Source: Rhineura floridana (Eukaryota; Chordata; Lepidosauria; Squamata; Rhineuridae). Taken from it: a stretch of DNA of 64,000 nt. This document shows, piece after piece, positions 9,801-21,100 of the stretch; the stretch's first letter is position 1; each line of letters starts with the position of its first letter. The position numbers and the translations under genes are program-made. The stretch lies in the NCBI RefSeq assembly GCF_030035675.1, contig NC_084499.1:18498739-18562738 (forward strand), written 5' to 3'. The notes below the pieces were generated by a model that did not search any database, was not told the DNA's origin, and worked only from the letters and a program-made list of their open reading frames with translations.

Positions 9801-12800
9801 ACCCTTGGCCTCTCACTTGTGGAGTGCCACAGGGTTCTATCCTCTCTCCCATGCTATTTAACATCTATATGAAGCCGCTGGGTTCCATCATCAGGAGATT
9901 TGGGCTGCGGTGTCACCAATATGCGGATGATACTCAGCTCTATCTCTCGTTTAAGTCCTCACCAGAGTTGGCTGTGGACACCATGTCCAAGTGCCTGGAA
10001 TCCGTGAGTGGATGGATGGGAAGGAACAGGCTGAAGTTAAATCCTGACAAGACCGAGGTGCTGCTTGTGGGAGACAGGGGAAGGTTGGGTCCTGTTGACC
10101 TGAGGTTTAATGGGGTACAATTACCCCTAAAGGACCAGGTCTGCAGCCTTGGGGTTGTTCTTGACTCCAGGCTGTCCATGGAGGCTCAGATTTTGGCAGT
10201 GAGCCGGGCAGCCTGGTACCAATTACACCTCATACGTAGGCTGCAACCCTACCTCCCTGTTCATCAGCTCCCACTGGTAGTATATGCCCTGGTCACCTCT
10301 CGATTAGACTACTGCAGTGCGCTCTACGTGGGGTTACCCTTGAAAACGGTCCGGAAACTTCAACTGGTACAGAATGTGGCGGCTCGTTTACTTACAAACA
10401 GTCGTCGCCGTGATCATATTATGCCAGTATTATTTAATCTACACTGGCTTCCAGTAGTTTTCCGGGCCCAATTCAAGGTGTTGGTGTTAACCTTTAAATC
10501 CCTATACGGTCTCGGCCCAGTGTATCTGAAGGAGCACCTCCAGCATCACCCGCCCGACAAGATCAGCCATGCAAAGCCTTCTCTCAATCCCACCAACAAA
10601 AGCAGCTAGATTGGTGGGGACTAGAGAGAGGGCTTTTTCGGTGGCGGCCCCCACTCTCTGGAATTCCCTCCCGTCTGATCTTCGGCATGCCCCTTCCCTA
10701 GACACCTTCCGCCGAACCTTAAAAACTTGGCTGTTTGGACAGGCCTTTGGGACACCGGGATGGGCTAATTACATACTGAATGCCCGTTGTTTTGTACTGT
10801 ATATGCTGTTGTTTTATTACTGCTGACTATATTGTATTTACTGTATTTTATTGTATTTTATTGAAATTTGATATGTACGTCTCCTAGAGTGGCTTCGACC
10901 AGATAGGCGACCTAAAAATTAAATTTACAATTTACATTACAGAATTGCTTTGTTAATTTCCGTCCAGCCTGTGATTTCTTTTGGTAAAAAAAGAGAGTCT
11001 CTTGCACATGTCACACTCCTTAAAAATTATTCCGCCTTGAGGTGTATAAAGAATGGCACCTTGGCTCACAGAGACGAGTAACATTTTAACTGTTTCTTTT
11101 TTTTGGGGGGGGGGGGGCAGATCATACCTGGCCTGAGACTTCTTGGATCTTCTCATGCAGCCTCTGCCGCAAGAGATTCATTGCCGAAAATGATCTGGCT
11201 GCACTCTGGTCACCACCTGTATGGGAAAACAGGGAGAAAGACTATGAAACATGAGAACTGTGTTCCAACCCACCTTGAATGCTGAAGGACATGCTCACTG
11301 AAACTCAGCACCCTGGATCACACACAACACTAACCAATAATTTATTAAACCATTGCTTACCATTATGTGTGAACCCAGCCCAGCAGCCTATCTATAGTTT
11401 GTTTACTGCCAACAAACTGCAACCTGAAACCATGGTTGGTTGTTGGCTTACAAACCTTGGTTTGCTTTAACTATGGCTTGGGTTTAAGTGAAAACCCAAC
11501 ACCTGTCCTTAACTATGTTTTATTTGACCACCCCACCTCAGATGCTCACTGAACTACAAAGGGATGAGATGAGAGCAGCTGGAAAACAAACCAATTTTTG
11601 GAGAAACAAGCCATGGTTTGTTTGATTGGCTGTGGGGTGACTCATGGTTAACTCATGTTTTTTTAAACAAACCATGGCTTAGTGTCAGGTGTGAATCAGG
11701 CCAATTTGTTGCTTCCAACAGTTCGCCATCCAGACAGACTTTGTTCAGACTGGACCAGGACTGAAACGGCTCACCTGTCTGCTTGCATTTTCAGCATTAT
11801 CCCCAAGCCATTATCATTTCCAGCTCTGACTGGCTGTAGAAAAGATTCTCACCTGAAACACCATTTTGGCTTCTGTCTCCTTTTGTCCCAGCGGTCACTG
11901 ATCCACTGCCAGCGGTCACTGATCCACTGACACTTGGTGCAACTTGGATAACTGGACCAGATTTCTTAGCGTTTGTGTTTGCTGACTTGGCCGGCGATGT
12001 TTGGCTGCCTCCTGGGGTCCTTCGCTTGCCCGGAGGGGCGCCTGCTGTCTTGCCTTGGATCTTCACCTTCTTCCGTTTCTTCTTCTTCTTCGGCTGGGTG
12101 CCATCATCTCCCAGTGCAGTTCCTGGGAATGTTTGAAGGCAGAGAAGCAGGATTCATTAAAACGAATGGGGAAAATATTTTGTCATCTGGTCCAGGCTTG
12201 CCAAACAGCCACCTCTCATGCGCCGATGTTGTATGTTCTGGAGCCAGCTCATGTCCTCATTTCAGGAAGCTTCTCCAGGAACAGCTGGAAAGACTCCTGT
12301 CTGAAAACCAAACTGGAGAGCTGCTGCCACTGTAAGCAATAGCAAGGAAGATGAGCCAACGCTTTGATTCAGTATAAGGTAGCTTCAAATGATTAAGGCA
12401 GGGCTGGGGAACCTGTGGCCCTCTAGATGTTGTTGGGACACCAGTTCCCATCATCCCCAGCCAGCACAGGCAGTGGTGAAGGGTGATGGGAGTCGGAGTC
12501 CAGCAATATCTGGACAGCCGAAGGTTCCCCAGCCCTGCTGTAAGAAGCAATATTCTCTACTGCAGCCAAGAGATGGAACAATGCCTCTATTTAGAAGAGG
12601 CATTCCCTCGTTGAGGAGGGAGAGAATGCCTCTTCTTAGATCGGGGCTGGGAGACCTGTGGCCAAGGACGACGGGAGTTGTAGTCCAACCATTTTTGGAG
12701 GGCCACAGAGTTCCCATCCCTGCGGTAGAACCAAGACAATTTAATTATTCTGAGTTGCATTTTAAACACACACTATTGTCAGTATTTTTTAATACTATTA

Positions 12801-13654
12801 TTTCATAAGAACATCAGAAGAGCCTGGCTGCTGGATCAGGCCTAGGGCCCACCTAGTAATCCAGCATCCTGTTGTCACAGGGACCAACCAGAAGCCCCTA
12901 TGGAAAGCCTGCAAGCAGGAGCCAAGTGCAACAGTAAAACTCTCCCCTCGTACAGTTTCTTGCAACTGGCACTCAGAAGCACGCTGCCTCTGACAGTGGA
13001 GGGAGAACATATCCATCATGGCTAGTAGCCGTTGATAGCCTTCTCCTCCATGAATTTGCCTAATCCTCTTTTAAAGCCATCCAAACTGGTGGCCATCACT
13101 GCCTCCTGTGGGGGCAAATTCTGTAGTTTAATTATGAGCTGTATGAAAAAGTCTTTTTCTTTTGTCTGTCCTGAATCTTCCAACATTCAGCTTCATTGGA
13201 TGCCCACGAGTTCTAGTCTTATGAGGGAGAAAAACTTCTCTGTCCACTTTCTCCATGCTATGTATAATTTTACACATGTCTGTCATGTTACCTCTTACTT
13301 TTCTCTAAACTAAATAGCCCCAAATGCTGCAACCTTTCCTCACAGAGGAGTCACTCTATCCCCTCAATCATTTCGGTAGCCCTTTTCTGAACCTTTTTCT
13401 GAATTTCATAGCACCATCAGGACCCTCTCCTGAGCCGATTGTAATCTCAACTTGAGCGGTAGGTGGGTAAGGGGAAACATTCAGCATGATAATGATCACA
13501 GAGACTGCAGTACCACGAAATCCTGTCTAAAGAAACACACAGGTGTCTCAGCTATCGTACCGAATTTCCTTTTCTGTGGCTCATGGACTTCCTGGGCGCA
13601 AATTTTCTTTGCCAGTCTTTGCAAGTAAGAGTCTTTGTTGACTAAACTGGCCAT
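6842..13654 (-). CDS. SURF6: SURF6, nucleolar ribosome biogenesis factor
   Basis: Four coding exons join in phase: 13561-13654, 11853-12122, 11128-11216 and 6842-7522. They encode 377 residues; human SURF6 has 361. A 5' non-coding exon probably ends at 14828 (donor GTAAGT), and the ATG exon starts after an AG at 13671. The protein starts MASLVNKDSYLQRLAKKIC, matching the family N-terminus. Exon 2 carries a lysine-rich run (PKKKKKRKKVK, about residues 42-52). The last exon holds the conserved SURF6 domain with STKELSPAVLEKRQRRKYEK, FNKVEV, NITPLTGKNYKQLL and KMKWTNVLYKAEGVKIRDDE. The C-terminus is basic and predicted to be coiled coil, and it ends LPGDLEKAGFK. SURF6 binds nucleic acid and acts in pre-rRNA processing (family knowledge; yeast Rrp14). 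The gene points away from the CpG promoter at 14.5-15 kb. A 21-bp in-frame tandem duplication sits in exon 2. The copy looks intact. Confidence 0.96.
7636..7765. repeat. Palindromic MITE, TTCCCAG family (SURF6 intron)
   Basis: The two arms carry GAACTGTAGTTTACTCCTCA and AACAAACTACAGTTCCCAGG. The flanking motif TTTAAATGTGTATGGTGTGT is shared with the copies at 19205 and 45840. Confidence 0.6.
8195..8262. repeat. Short AAGTAAGTCCCAT interspersed repeat
   Basis: It contains a palindrome-like block around ACTGAACTCAATGGGACTTA followed by TTCTGAGAAGACATG. Similar blocks occur near 20335, 21065, 30710, 30890, 32880, 38750 and 57640, so this is a dispersed non-coding repeat. It ends exactly where the L2 begins. 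Confidence 0.5.
8263..10925 (+). repeat. L2 LINE with partial endonuclease and nearly complete reverse transcriptase (SURF6 intron)
   Basis: The first frame (8266-8570) has endonuclease remnants (ILRDFNVHAEATL). The second frame is open from 8552 to 10609. It starts with the endonuclease SDHYLV motif and contains full RT blocks: VSNLPFLGKIIERVVANQL, LLDLSAAFDTVDHGILLDRL, CGVPQGSILSPMLFNIYM and the catalytic YADDTQLYLSF. A last frame (10569-10826) has AFSVAAPTLWNSLPSDLRHA. There are thus two frame breaks. The element is 5'-truncated in the endonuclease and ends CTCCTAGAGTGGCTTCGACC ... TAAAAATTAAATTT. The long open frame suggests a fairly young insertion. It lies antisense within SURF6 transcription. 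Confidence 0.93.
12401..12543. repeat. Palindromic hAT-like MITE (CAGGGCTGGGGAACC ends)
   Basis: The terminal inverted repeats are CAGGGCTGGGGAACCTGTGG on the left and GGTTCCCCAGCCCTG on the right, with arms around CCCATCATCCCC and GGGTGATGGGAGT. The flanking 8-mers do not match perfectly. A half copy follows at 12640-12726. Confidence 0.75.
12805..13480 (-). repeat. CR1 LINE 3' end (SURF6 intron 1)
   Basis: It matches the antisense 3' end of the long CR1 at 48.2 kb, including AAGAACATCAGAAGAGCC at the terminus, GCTAGTAGCCGTTGATAGCC and CTTTTGTCTGTCCTGAATCT. It extends through the last RT codons. Confidence 0.88.
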
Positions 13655-14277
13655 TGCTGGCCTTGATGGTCTCGTGAAGCAGAAAGACAAAAATAAAATA
13701 AAAAACCAACACCCCTCCAAAATTGCAGGAAAGTCTTGCAAGAGGAATGTTGCCCCTAGGTCAAAGACGCCTCACTCATTCCACTCCGCTTCTGGTCGGT
13801 TCTTCTGCCTGGAAGGCTGCGTAAGGTTGTTGTCACTAAGACTAGACAGAACTCACGGGGCTGCATTTAAATACTTGCTTTTCATCCTGATTAACAAGAG
13901 AAAAACAATTTATACAATGAAATGGCAAATTGAACGACGCTTGTGGCTCAATCTTGGTGGATGTTCACATGGCAAGAAAATTAAATCTACAAAGGCAGCC
14001 AAAGACTGACAGAAGACCAATTTGCTTTGTGTCTAGCTGAAACCTAGATTGCAACCCCATTCCTTCACTATATTATTTCTATATCTTCCCATCATGGAAC
14101 CCAAAGCAGTGTTATCATTTATTTATTCAAGGGATTTATAGCCTGCACTTCAGTTGCAAAGGCTCTCGGAGCTGCTTACAAAGCAACAAAGATAACCACA
14201 GTTCCCAGGATCCTTTTTTTGGGGGGGAAGCCATGCGCTTAAAATGTGTAAGGTGCGGAGATAACCTGGATGAACTT

Positions 14278-14400
14278 CGGTGTCTCAGCCTAACCTACCT
14301 CACAGGGTTGTTGCGAAGATGAAACATGGGGAGGGGAAGAAGAACCACGTTGGCTACCCTGAGCTTTTTGGAGGAAAGGTGAGATATAATTATAGCCATC
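14278..14400 (+). repeat. CORE/MIR-like SINE, 3' half
   Basis: It starts CAGCCTAACCTACCTCACAG, continues GGTTGTTGCGAAGATGAAAC and ends GGAGGAAAGGTGAGATATAA. The tRNA head is missing. L2-like and MITE-like fragments lie just before it (14105-14250). Confidence 0.6.
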
Positions 14401-14509
14401 AAACCAATAAAGAAAACCAGAGGCATGGAGCAGACAGCAAAAACGACAAGGCAGCAATCCGCAAAACTGCAGTTAGCTGGCGGGACTGTTGCTTTTAAGC
14501 AAGACGCAA

Positions 14510-15010
14510 CGTTTAGGATCGAGGCCACGCTGCTGGCATGAGGAGCCGGAGGAGAGACGATATCCTCGGGTGGGGGGCGCACGCCCCCGCTGCATCGGCG
14601 ACCTCCCATGGGTAGTAGGGCTGGCAAACGGCGCAGCCGGGGAGAGACCCATCCGCCAACTGGGGCTGCTGGGGAACGGGGTGTCCCCCAACCCAAGCTT
14701 GGGGTCTCCGGGCATGCACAGAAGGCTTTGCGACCCCCCTGTCGACCTCGCCCCGCGCCGCGCCGCGTGCAATGCAATGCATAAAGAAAAAAGAAAAGAG
14801 CCTCCACGCGGCTCTCGGGGAACTTACCCACCTGGCTGGAGAAGAGAACTGCGGCCAGCTAGTCGACCGCCAAGAGCCCTGTTCAGCCCGCTCGGCGCTC
14901 CGTTGGAACAGTCTGCGAGGAGGAGGATTATGGGACGTTGGAGGAGCTCGGGGGCATTCTGCGCGGAGCACAATCTAGTGTGCTCGTTGCGTGCGGCCGC
15001 AAAGCGGTTG
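14510..15010 (-). promoter_or_regulatory. SURF6 CpG-island promoter and non-coding exon 1
   Basis: A dense GC/CpG stretch of about 500 bp includes a minus-strand donor GTGG|GTAAGTT (exon end at 14828) that would splice to the ATG exon at 13670. The transcription start is inferred near 14.90-14.95 kb. No TATA box is seen. Long open frames in several frames here are by-products of GC content. Confidence 0.7.
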
Positions 15011-15019
15011 CGCAATCTG

Positions 15020-15520
15020 CCCCTCTAGTTGCATGCGAAGGTTCAAGGCTGATTTTGCTGGTTTGCAAACCATCCGCATGCAGAAATTTGGGGGTGGGGA
15101 CACGTGGCTGTCTAGACGCATGGCGGACTTCCAGGTTTCTGCAGCCCCGGCCAGTATGGCCAGTGTTCAGAAACATTTGGAGGAGCCGCAGCTGCTGCAC
15201 ATCTTTCCTTGTGGGAAAGCAGCCTTCTCCCACTGGCCACGCTCGTTCAGCGTCACCCACTCCCCCAGCCCACTTTGGCCTCGCGCCTGGGCAAAAGAAG
15301 CAGATCTTTGTGGAGTGCTCTACACTAAAGAGAGGTACCTCTAAGCACGTACAGAGTGCCTTTCCGTGATTTCAAAAGGGAGTCAATACAGCCCCAGGAG
15401 CTAACAAAAAGCGAGGTTTACAAGGAAGCAAGCACAACTCATCCCTCTAAAGCTGCCCGCCGTCCCCATCACTAAAAACTCTCACCACGATGCACACCCG
15501 GATGGCAGAGAATCACAAGT
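15020..15520. other. Unique-looking spacer between SURF6 and MED22
   Basis: Upstream of the SURF6 promoter I see no exon, repeat family or clear motif here. The following 15660-15960 stretch is likewise plain. Confidence 0.4.
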
Positions 15521-15524
15521 CGCT

Positions 15525-15660
15525 GTCGCGCTCAGGTCTCGGTTGCAGGCTTCCTACTGGGGCGTCTGGTTGGCTACTGTGAGAGCAGGACGCTGGACCA
15601 GATGGGCCACTGGCCTGACCCAGTGGCAAGGCACTTCTGAGCTTCTTAGGACTGGCCAAT
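15525..15660 (+). repeat. CR1 LINE 3' end fragment
   Basis: It carries the sense CR1 terminus words TGGTTGGCTACTGTGAGAGC, AGGACGCTGGACCAGATGGG and CCACTGGCCTGACCCAG. It is short and 5'-truncated. Confidence 0.65.
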
Positions 15661-15964
15661 ACTCCAGGCATCGGCTTGCTATTTATAAAAGTCACAAGCT
15701 GGGAACCACAGGCCTAACTGAACCTAGCTACTGTGGCTGAAATCTCCGCAGAGTTGGTCCCATACCCTGGGATGCTCTTCCAGCAAATTCAGCAGGGATC
15801 TCTTGAAAGGAACTTTTTTGGTTGAAATGCTGCAGCTGCCTTTAACCATTTTTTCCACTCTGAGCCAGTCCTTTCCACGATTCTTTCCAATTGTTTGCAA
15901 GGCGTTTTACTGACAACTTGTGTAGCTTGTTGAATACCGCCTTGACCGTTTATGAGGGGACTTT

Positions 15965-16055
15965 CCTTACAAAGGGCTGGAGCGCCAGCTGCCAGTCAGT
16001 GTAGGCAGTACTGAGCTAGGTGGAGCAATGGCCTGAGATGGCTTCCTGTGTTTTT
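15965..16055 (+). repeat. tRNA-Ala-headed SINE, 3' half
   Basis: It contains GCCAGTCAGTGTAGGCAGTA, CTGAGCTAGGTGGAGCAATG and TGGCTTCCTGTG, the body and tail of the family at 3471-3650. Confidence 0.6.
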
Positions 16056-16203
16056 AGGGGTGAGCGCACACATATGTGCAATTTATGCCATGCCCACAAA
16101 CACAGCTTTGCTTGACACAATCCACATTAGCATCCCTGATACGTATTGCTCAGGCAAAGGGAAAGAAGCGCCCACCTCTTCGGCACCACAATGCACAACT
16201 GAC

Positions 16204-16209
16204 TTTATT
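16204..16209 (-). promoter_or_regulatory. Candidate MED22 polyadenylation signal (long isoform)
   Basis: AATAAA on the minus strand lies about 1.9 kb after the MED22 stop codon. It is the first good signal I found downstream, implying a long 3' UTR. Transcript data would be needed to confirm its use. Confidence 0.45.
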
Positions 16210-17527
16210 CAAAACATCTAGTTACAGTTAGGGGAGAAAAAGAATAATTTTAAAAAATAATAAAAAAACCAAAATCCCACTTCTAACAACCCACAAATAA
16301 GTCACACACAAACATTCGTTAACCGGCATCAGAAGACCAATGTTAAACATGCACGTAGGGTTGCCAAGATATATCTTTTTTTTAACTGGCCCTGCTCCAC
16401 TGCCTTTAAACAGCCGCCTCCCTCCCACTTGTATCAAACTGACAAATATTTTCCTGGCACGGCAGAGGATCCCCTGCTTAATATCTGCACGTGAAGCTCC
16501 ACATGCACTGGGCCGGATAAAAAAAGTGGGCAACCCTACCTGTGTCAGTAGTTTTGCACCGTTTTAAATGACTAAGTCCTGTTTCAAGTACTTCCGGGTT
16601 GAGACCTGTATCCTGACACGCTTGAGACACATATCCCACCAGCTCACCAGGAAGAGCGAAAGGTGAAAGTGATTTACATGACTTTTCAGACTTGCACCAA
16701 GTGAAGCTCTGTGAGGAGACGATGCTCAGGGAAGGGCAAGGGGTGTTAGCACATGCAGTCAGTATTTTCAGGATAGGGACTTTGTTTTAGCTTATACAAC
16801 TGATCTGGAGAGGAAAAAACCCACCAAATACTCTAGCATTGGTAGAGCTATGAAGGGGCATCACCCTAAAGGACGACAGACTTTTCCTGAAATCCAAAAA
16901 ACAAGCGTTCAGTGCTGCTCTCTGGAGCCACCAGCTTAACACATACGGTAAGTATTTGCAGGATAGGGACCTGAGCATTAGCTTATATGACTGATCTGGA
17001 AGAACACTGAAAAACACAAACCAAAGACTGGTCCTTTAATAGTTCTCGATTTAGGACTGTTCTCTCAGGCCACCAAGTTTTTTGGCTACCAGTCCTGCAC
17101 CTTTAAGAGCAGCCTGCCCTGCAGACAAAGGAGTTTCCCACGTTATTTTTGTTTCTCTTGACATGGAATGGCTTCACCTCCTTAAATTTCTATATCTTGC
17201 AGGCTGGCTGGAAGGCACAGGAGCGGGGTCAGGAAAAAAGATGTTGACAAATTGGCATGCTGTTTAGGGAGCAGGGAAGGCACTGAGAGGACATGGACCT
17301 GCTATAAAAATCAAAGCAAAACTGAGGCTTGCTTTTAACAGCTGCTTGACACACTGGTGAAGCTTTTTTATGCAGAAAACTAAATGGTGGGAGAATGCCG
17401 CATTGGCCTAGTGTCAGGAAGCACAGGGTCTGGGCTTCTAAAAAGATGTTGGCAACCCTTTCTCCCCCCCACCCCCAACAATCCATTGCAAAGGACAATT
17501 CGCCACCTGTAAGGCCCAGCTCTGTTG

Positions 17528-17655
17528 CTCTGCAGCAGGTGTGGGGAACCTCTGGCCCTCCAGATGCTGCTAAACTACAACTCTAGCAAGCATGGCCAGG
17601 GATTATGGGAGTTGTAGTTCAGCAATACCTGGAGGGCCAAAGGTTCCTGAACACC
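17528..17655. repeat. Palindromic hAT-like MITE in the MED22 3' UTR
   Basis: The left arm is GTGTGGGGAACCTCTGGCCC and the right arm is GGGCCAAAGGTTCCTGAACAC. The inner arms are AAACTACAACTCT and GGGAGTTGTAGTTC. Confidence 0.7.
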
Positions 17656-18137
17656 TGGCCAACATGGACAGGTAAGGGTATTTATATACAGATTTAAACT
17701 TGATTCCTCCTGTAAAAGTTTTTTTTTAAAAGAAGGAAAACCCTAGCAATCCTGCTTCAAAGTTTCTATTAAGAAATAGAATTTTCCCAGGAGAAATTCC
17801 ATCCAAGAGAACACAGTTCCTAAGGGCTCTAACATTTGGGTTGCCCACATTAGGGTTAAGAGTCTTGCATGCCAACAAGTTACACGTTTCCAATCATGAC
17901 GGCGATTAATTCCCTTTGGAACTGGGCACACCCTGCCAAACACCGTCTTGGCCACTCCGCAAAATGGCTTCCAGAGGAACAGAAATGGCTTCTGGGAAAG
18001 ACAACCAAGGCCTGTTGTCAGGGGAAGAGGCCCTTGGGAGGAACAAAAAAAAAGGTGTCTCGACACAACCACTGGCACATTCTAACATCCAAACGCCAAC
18101 AGGCCGAGGAGTGTTGCAGGGTTTGTGGGTTTCCTTT

Positions 18138-21100
18138 TCAGGCGTGCTCCGTGGGGCCTGCTCCGTGCCCGTTGATGTGGGGGTGAGAAGGCGTGGACCC
18201 CTGAGGGGCCGGAGTGCTCTGCTCCATCATGGCAGCCACCAGAGGCATCGAGAGGCCTTCCGGGGAGGAGGCGGTAGGCTCTTGTCTCCAATACGCTTCG
18301 CAGAGCGGGAGGTCGCTGGCGTCGCACAGACTGTAGCTTTCCCAGAACGAGACACCCCCGGAGGAGAAAAAGGGCAACAAAAAGCCGTAAGGGAGAAAAG
18401 AGAGACACAGGAAGGGGGGGAGAAAGGAAAAAAAGCAAGACAGAGGCAACAGCGTTAAGAAAATAACAAAAAAATGGAAGCAATAACTAGCGTTAAGGAC
18501 CTACGAAGGGCCCTGCTGCGATCAGGCCAAAGGGGGGCCATCTAGTCCAGCGTCCTGTTCTCACAGTGGCCAACCAGATGCCCCAATGGGAAACCCACAA
18601 GCAGGACCTGAGCGCAAGAGAAACTCTCCCCCCTTGAGATTCCCAGCAACTGGTGTTCAGAGCCATGCTGCCTCCGTGAGTGGAAGGAGAACTTAGCTAT
18701 CCCGCCTAGTAGCCAATGACAGCCTTCACCTCCATGAATTTGTCTAAGCTGTCCAAGCTGGTGCCCATTGCTACATCTTGTGGAATGTGCCACCAGTAAG
18801 AACTCGCCTGCTAGATCACACCAAAGGCCCGTCTAGTCCAGCCACCTGTTCTCACAATGGGAAGCCCTCAAGCAGGACCTGAGCGCAAGCAAGAGCACTC
18901 TTCCCTCCTGTGGTTTCCAGCAAGTGGTATTCAGATTACATTCTGTCTTCTACAGCCACATCATGGGATTATCTCTTTTAAAACAAAAAACCCACACAAA
19001 CATCCAAGATCTTAGGGATTCCTCCTCAAGTGATGCACAGTTTTAATATTGTACCCTGCTGAAAGGGATGAAGATGTGAGCAATGGCCACACATTTTTTA
19101 GAGGTGTACATTCTTACTGATGCGAAGTCTCTACCATAAGGGAGAATCACAAAGCCAAGGGGGTGCCTGGCTATTTTAAAAAGGTCTCCATCGGGTTCCA
19201 TCTGCATATGTACCATAAAAGTTAAAGCATATTCCTGTCCCCGCAAGGTATCCTGGGAACTGTAGTTTACCCCAACACACACAGAGCTACAATTCCCAGC
19301 ACTCTTTAACAAACCACAGTTCCTAGTATTCTTGGGGAAAAGTCAAGTGCCTTAAATAGACTTTAAATGTATGGTGAGTATGCAGACAGTAGTGAAAAAC
19401 AGGAATTCAGTAAAAATCTTATCCAATCAGAAATTATGTGTCTTTACAAGGTGTCCGAAGCCAACTGATGGTAACCGCTTCACACGCAGCAAAGAGAAGA
19501 GCATCCCACAGTACAGAGTCAATGGCAGAAAAAGCCAGTTAAGAGTGTGCAGGGAATTGTAGCTCTGCGAGGAGTAAACGACGGTTCCCAAGGTTCTGTG
19601 GTGGAGGAAAATCTGCTTTAAATTGTGTGCACAGGCTGAGGGAGACGAAATGCTAGTGCTTTTTAAAATGGCCAGGCACCCCCTTGGCTTTGCGATTCCC
19701 CTTAAGGCCATTTGCCTTACACCAAGTGAGACCATTGGTCCATCTAGCTCAACACGGCCTACACTGACTGGCAGCAACTTCCCAGGTTTCAGAGAGGGGT
19801 CTCTCCCAGCCCTACACCTGGGGATTGAGCCTGGGACCTTCTGTACGCAAAATTGATGCTCTGCCGCTGAGCCACAGTTTCCCTGCCCCACCTTTCTTAA
19901 AAGATCATGTGTGTCTGTGACCATTAGTCTCAGGCCTCCTTGCCTGCAGGAAACCTGCTTTGAAGCAGACAAGAGATGCAAAAAGTAAAGCGTAAAGTGG
20001 CGGAAGAGTCTCAGAAGGAGAGGAACAAGCCGTGCTTAAGACAAGGGAAAGGATGTTCAAACACAAGCTATGGGGTCACTTAAAAATTATAACAAAAATC
20101 AGCCGAAGTGACACTTACATACTTTTTTCACTGCTGTTTTATTCACAATAAAGCTCGCAGCCAAGGTTTTATGGGATATATGTATAAATATATATTATAT
20201 AGATATAGAAAAGCAGGACTAACAAAAAACTTAAGAGGTTGGTTTGTTCATAATGCATCTTAATGTTGCCCACACTGGAAACTCATGGCCCAGTCATTAC
20301 AGACAGAAGAAAAAAAAACCCTATGCATGTTTACTCAGAAGTAAGTCCCACTGTATTCAATAGGACTCTCTCTCTGGTAAACATAGCCTTAGATTGCAAC
20401 CTGAAATCGAAAGCCCCAGAAGTGCCCTGCTGTTCTAGCCTGGGGAGAGTAAGGCTACAGCACTCCAGATGTTGCAACTGGACGTCAGTACCCATCAGCC
20501 CCAGCTAGCATGGTTAATTGGAGCAAGGCTGACACATTCAGAACTGGCAGATTATGAGAACTTTCAGACAACAGTCCCCAAAGTTCATGTTCCAAGCATC
20601 ACTTGAGCACTTTGACCCTCTGGAACTGCAATTCCCATCAGCCCCAGGAAACATGCCGAATAGCCAAGGGTGATGGAGTCACAGCTCAGCAACACCTGAC
20701 AAGTGGGTCCTCATACCTGCTTTACAGCCGGTGATGTGAAGGCCTGGGGAAAAAAACCGTAAATTTGTTTCCTCAGGCCTTCCCTGTCTACAGCAAACTT
20801 CTCCAACCTTGGTGCCACCCCAGATGTTTTAGACTACAACTCCCATCAGCTGCACCCTACACATGTGCTTTGATGTTTAGGACAAAGAAGTTGGTTTGCC
20901 AAGTCATTTTTCAAATAATTGGGGGGGGGGGGAGAAGAGAGTTTGATGATCTTAAGTATCTACAATCTTAAGTATCCCTACTTCCACACATCTAAGAGAG
21001 GGAAAAAACCCTACATTTCTGCCCCCCAAAAGGGTGGGTAGGTGGGAGGAACACACCAAGGATTGTATGCAACCCAGTCCTAATTGGAGTAGACCCACTG

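Noticed and set aside
14489-15028. Long overlapping frames on both strands in the SURF6 CpG island
   Set aside because: High GC content lowers stop frequency. The frames conflict with each other and show no domain.
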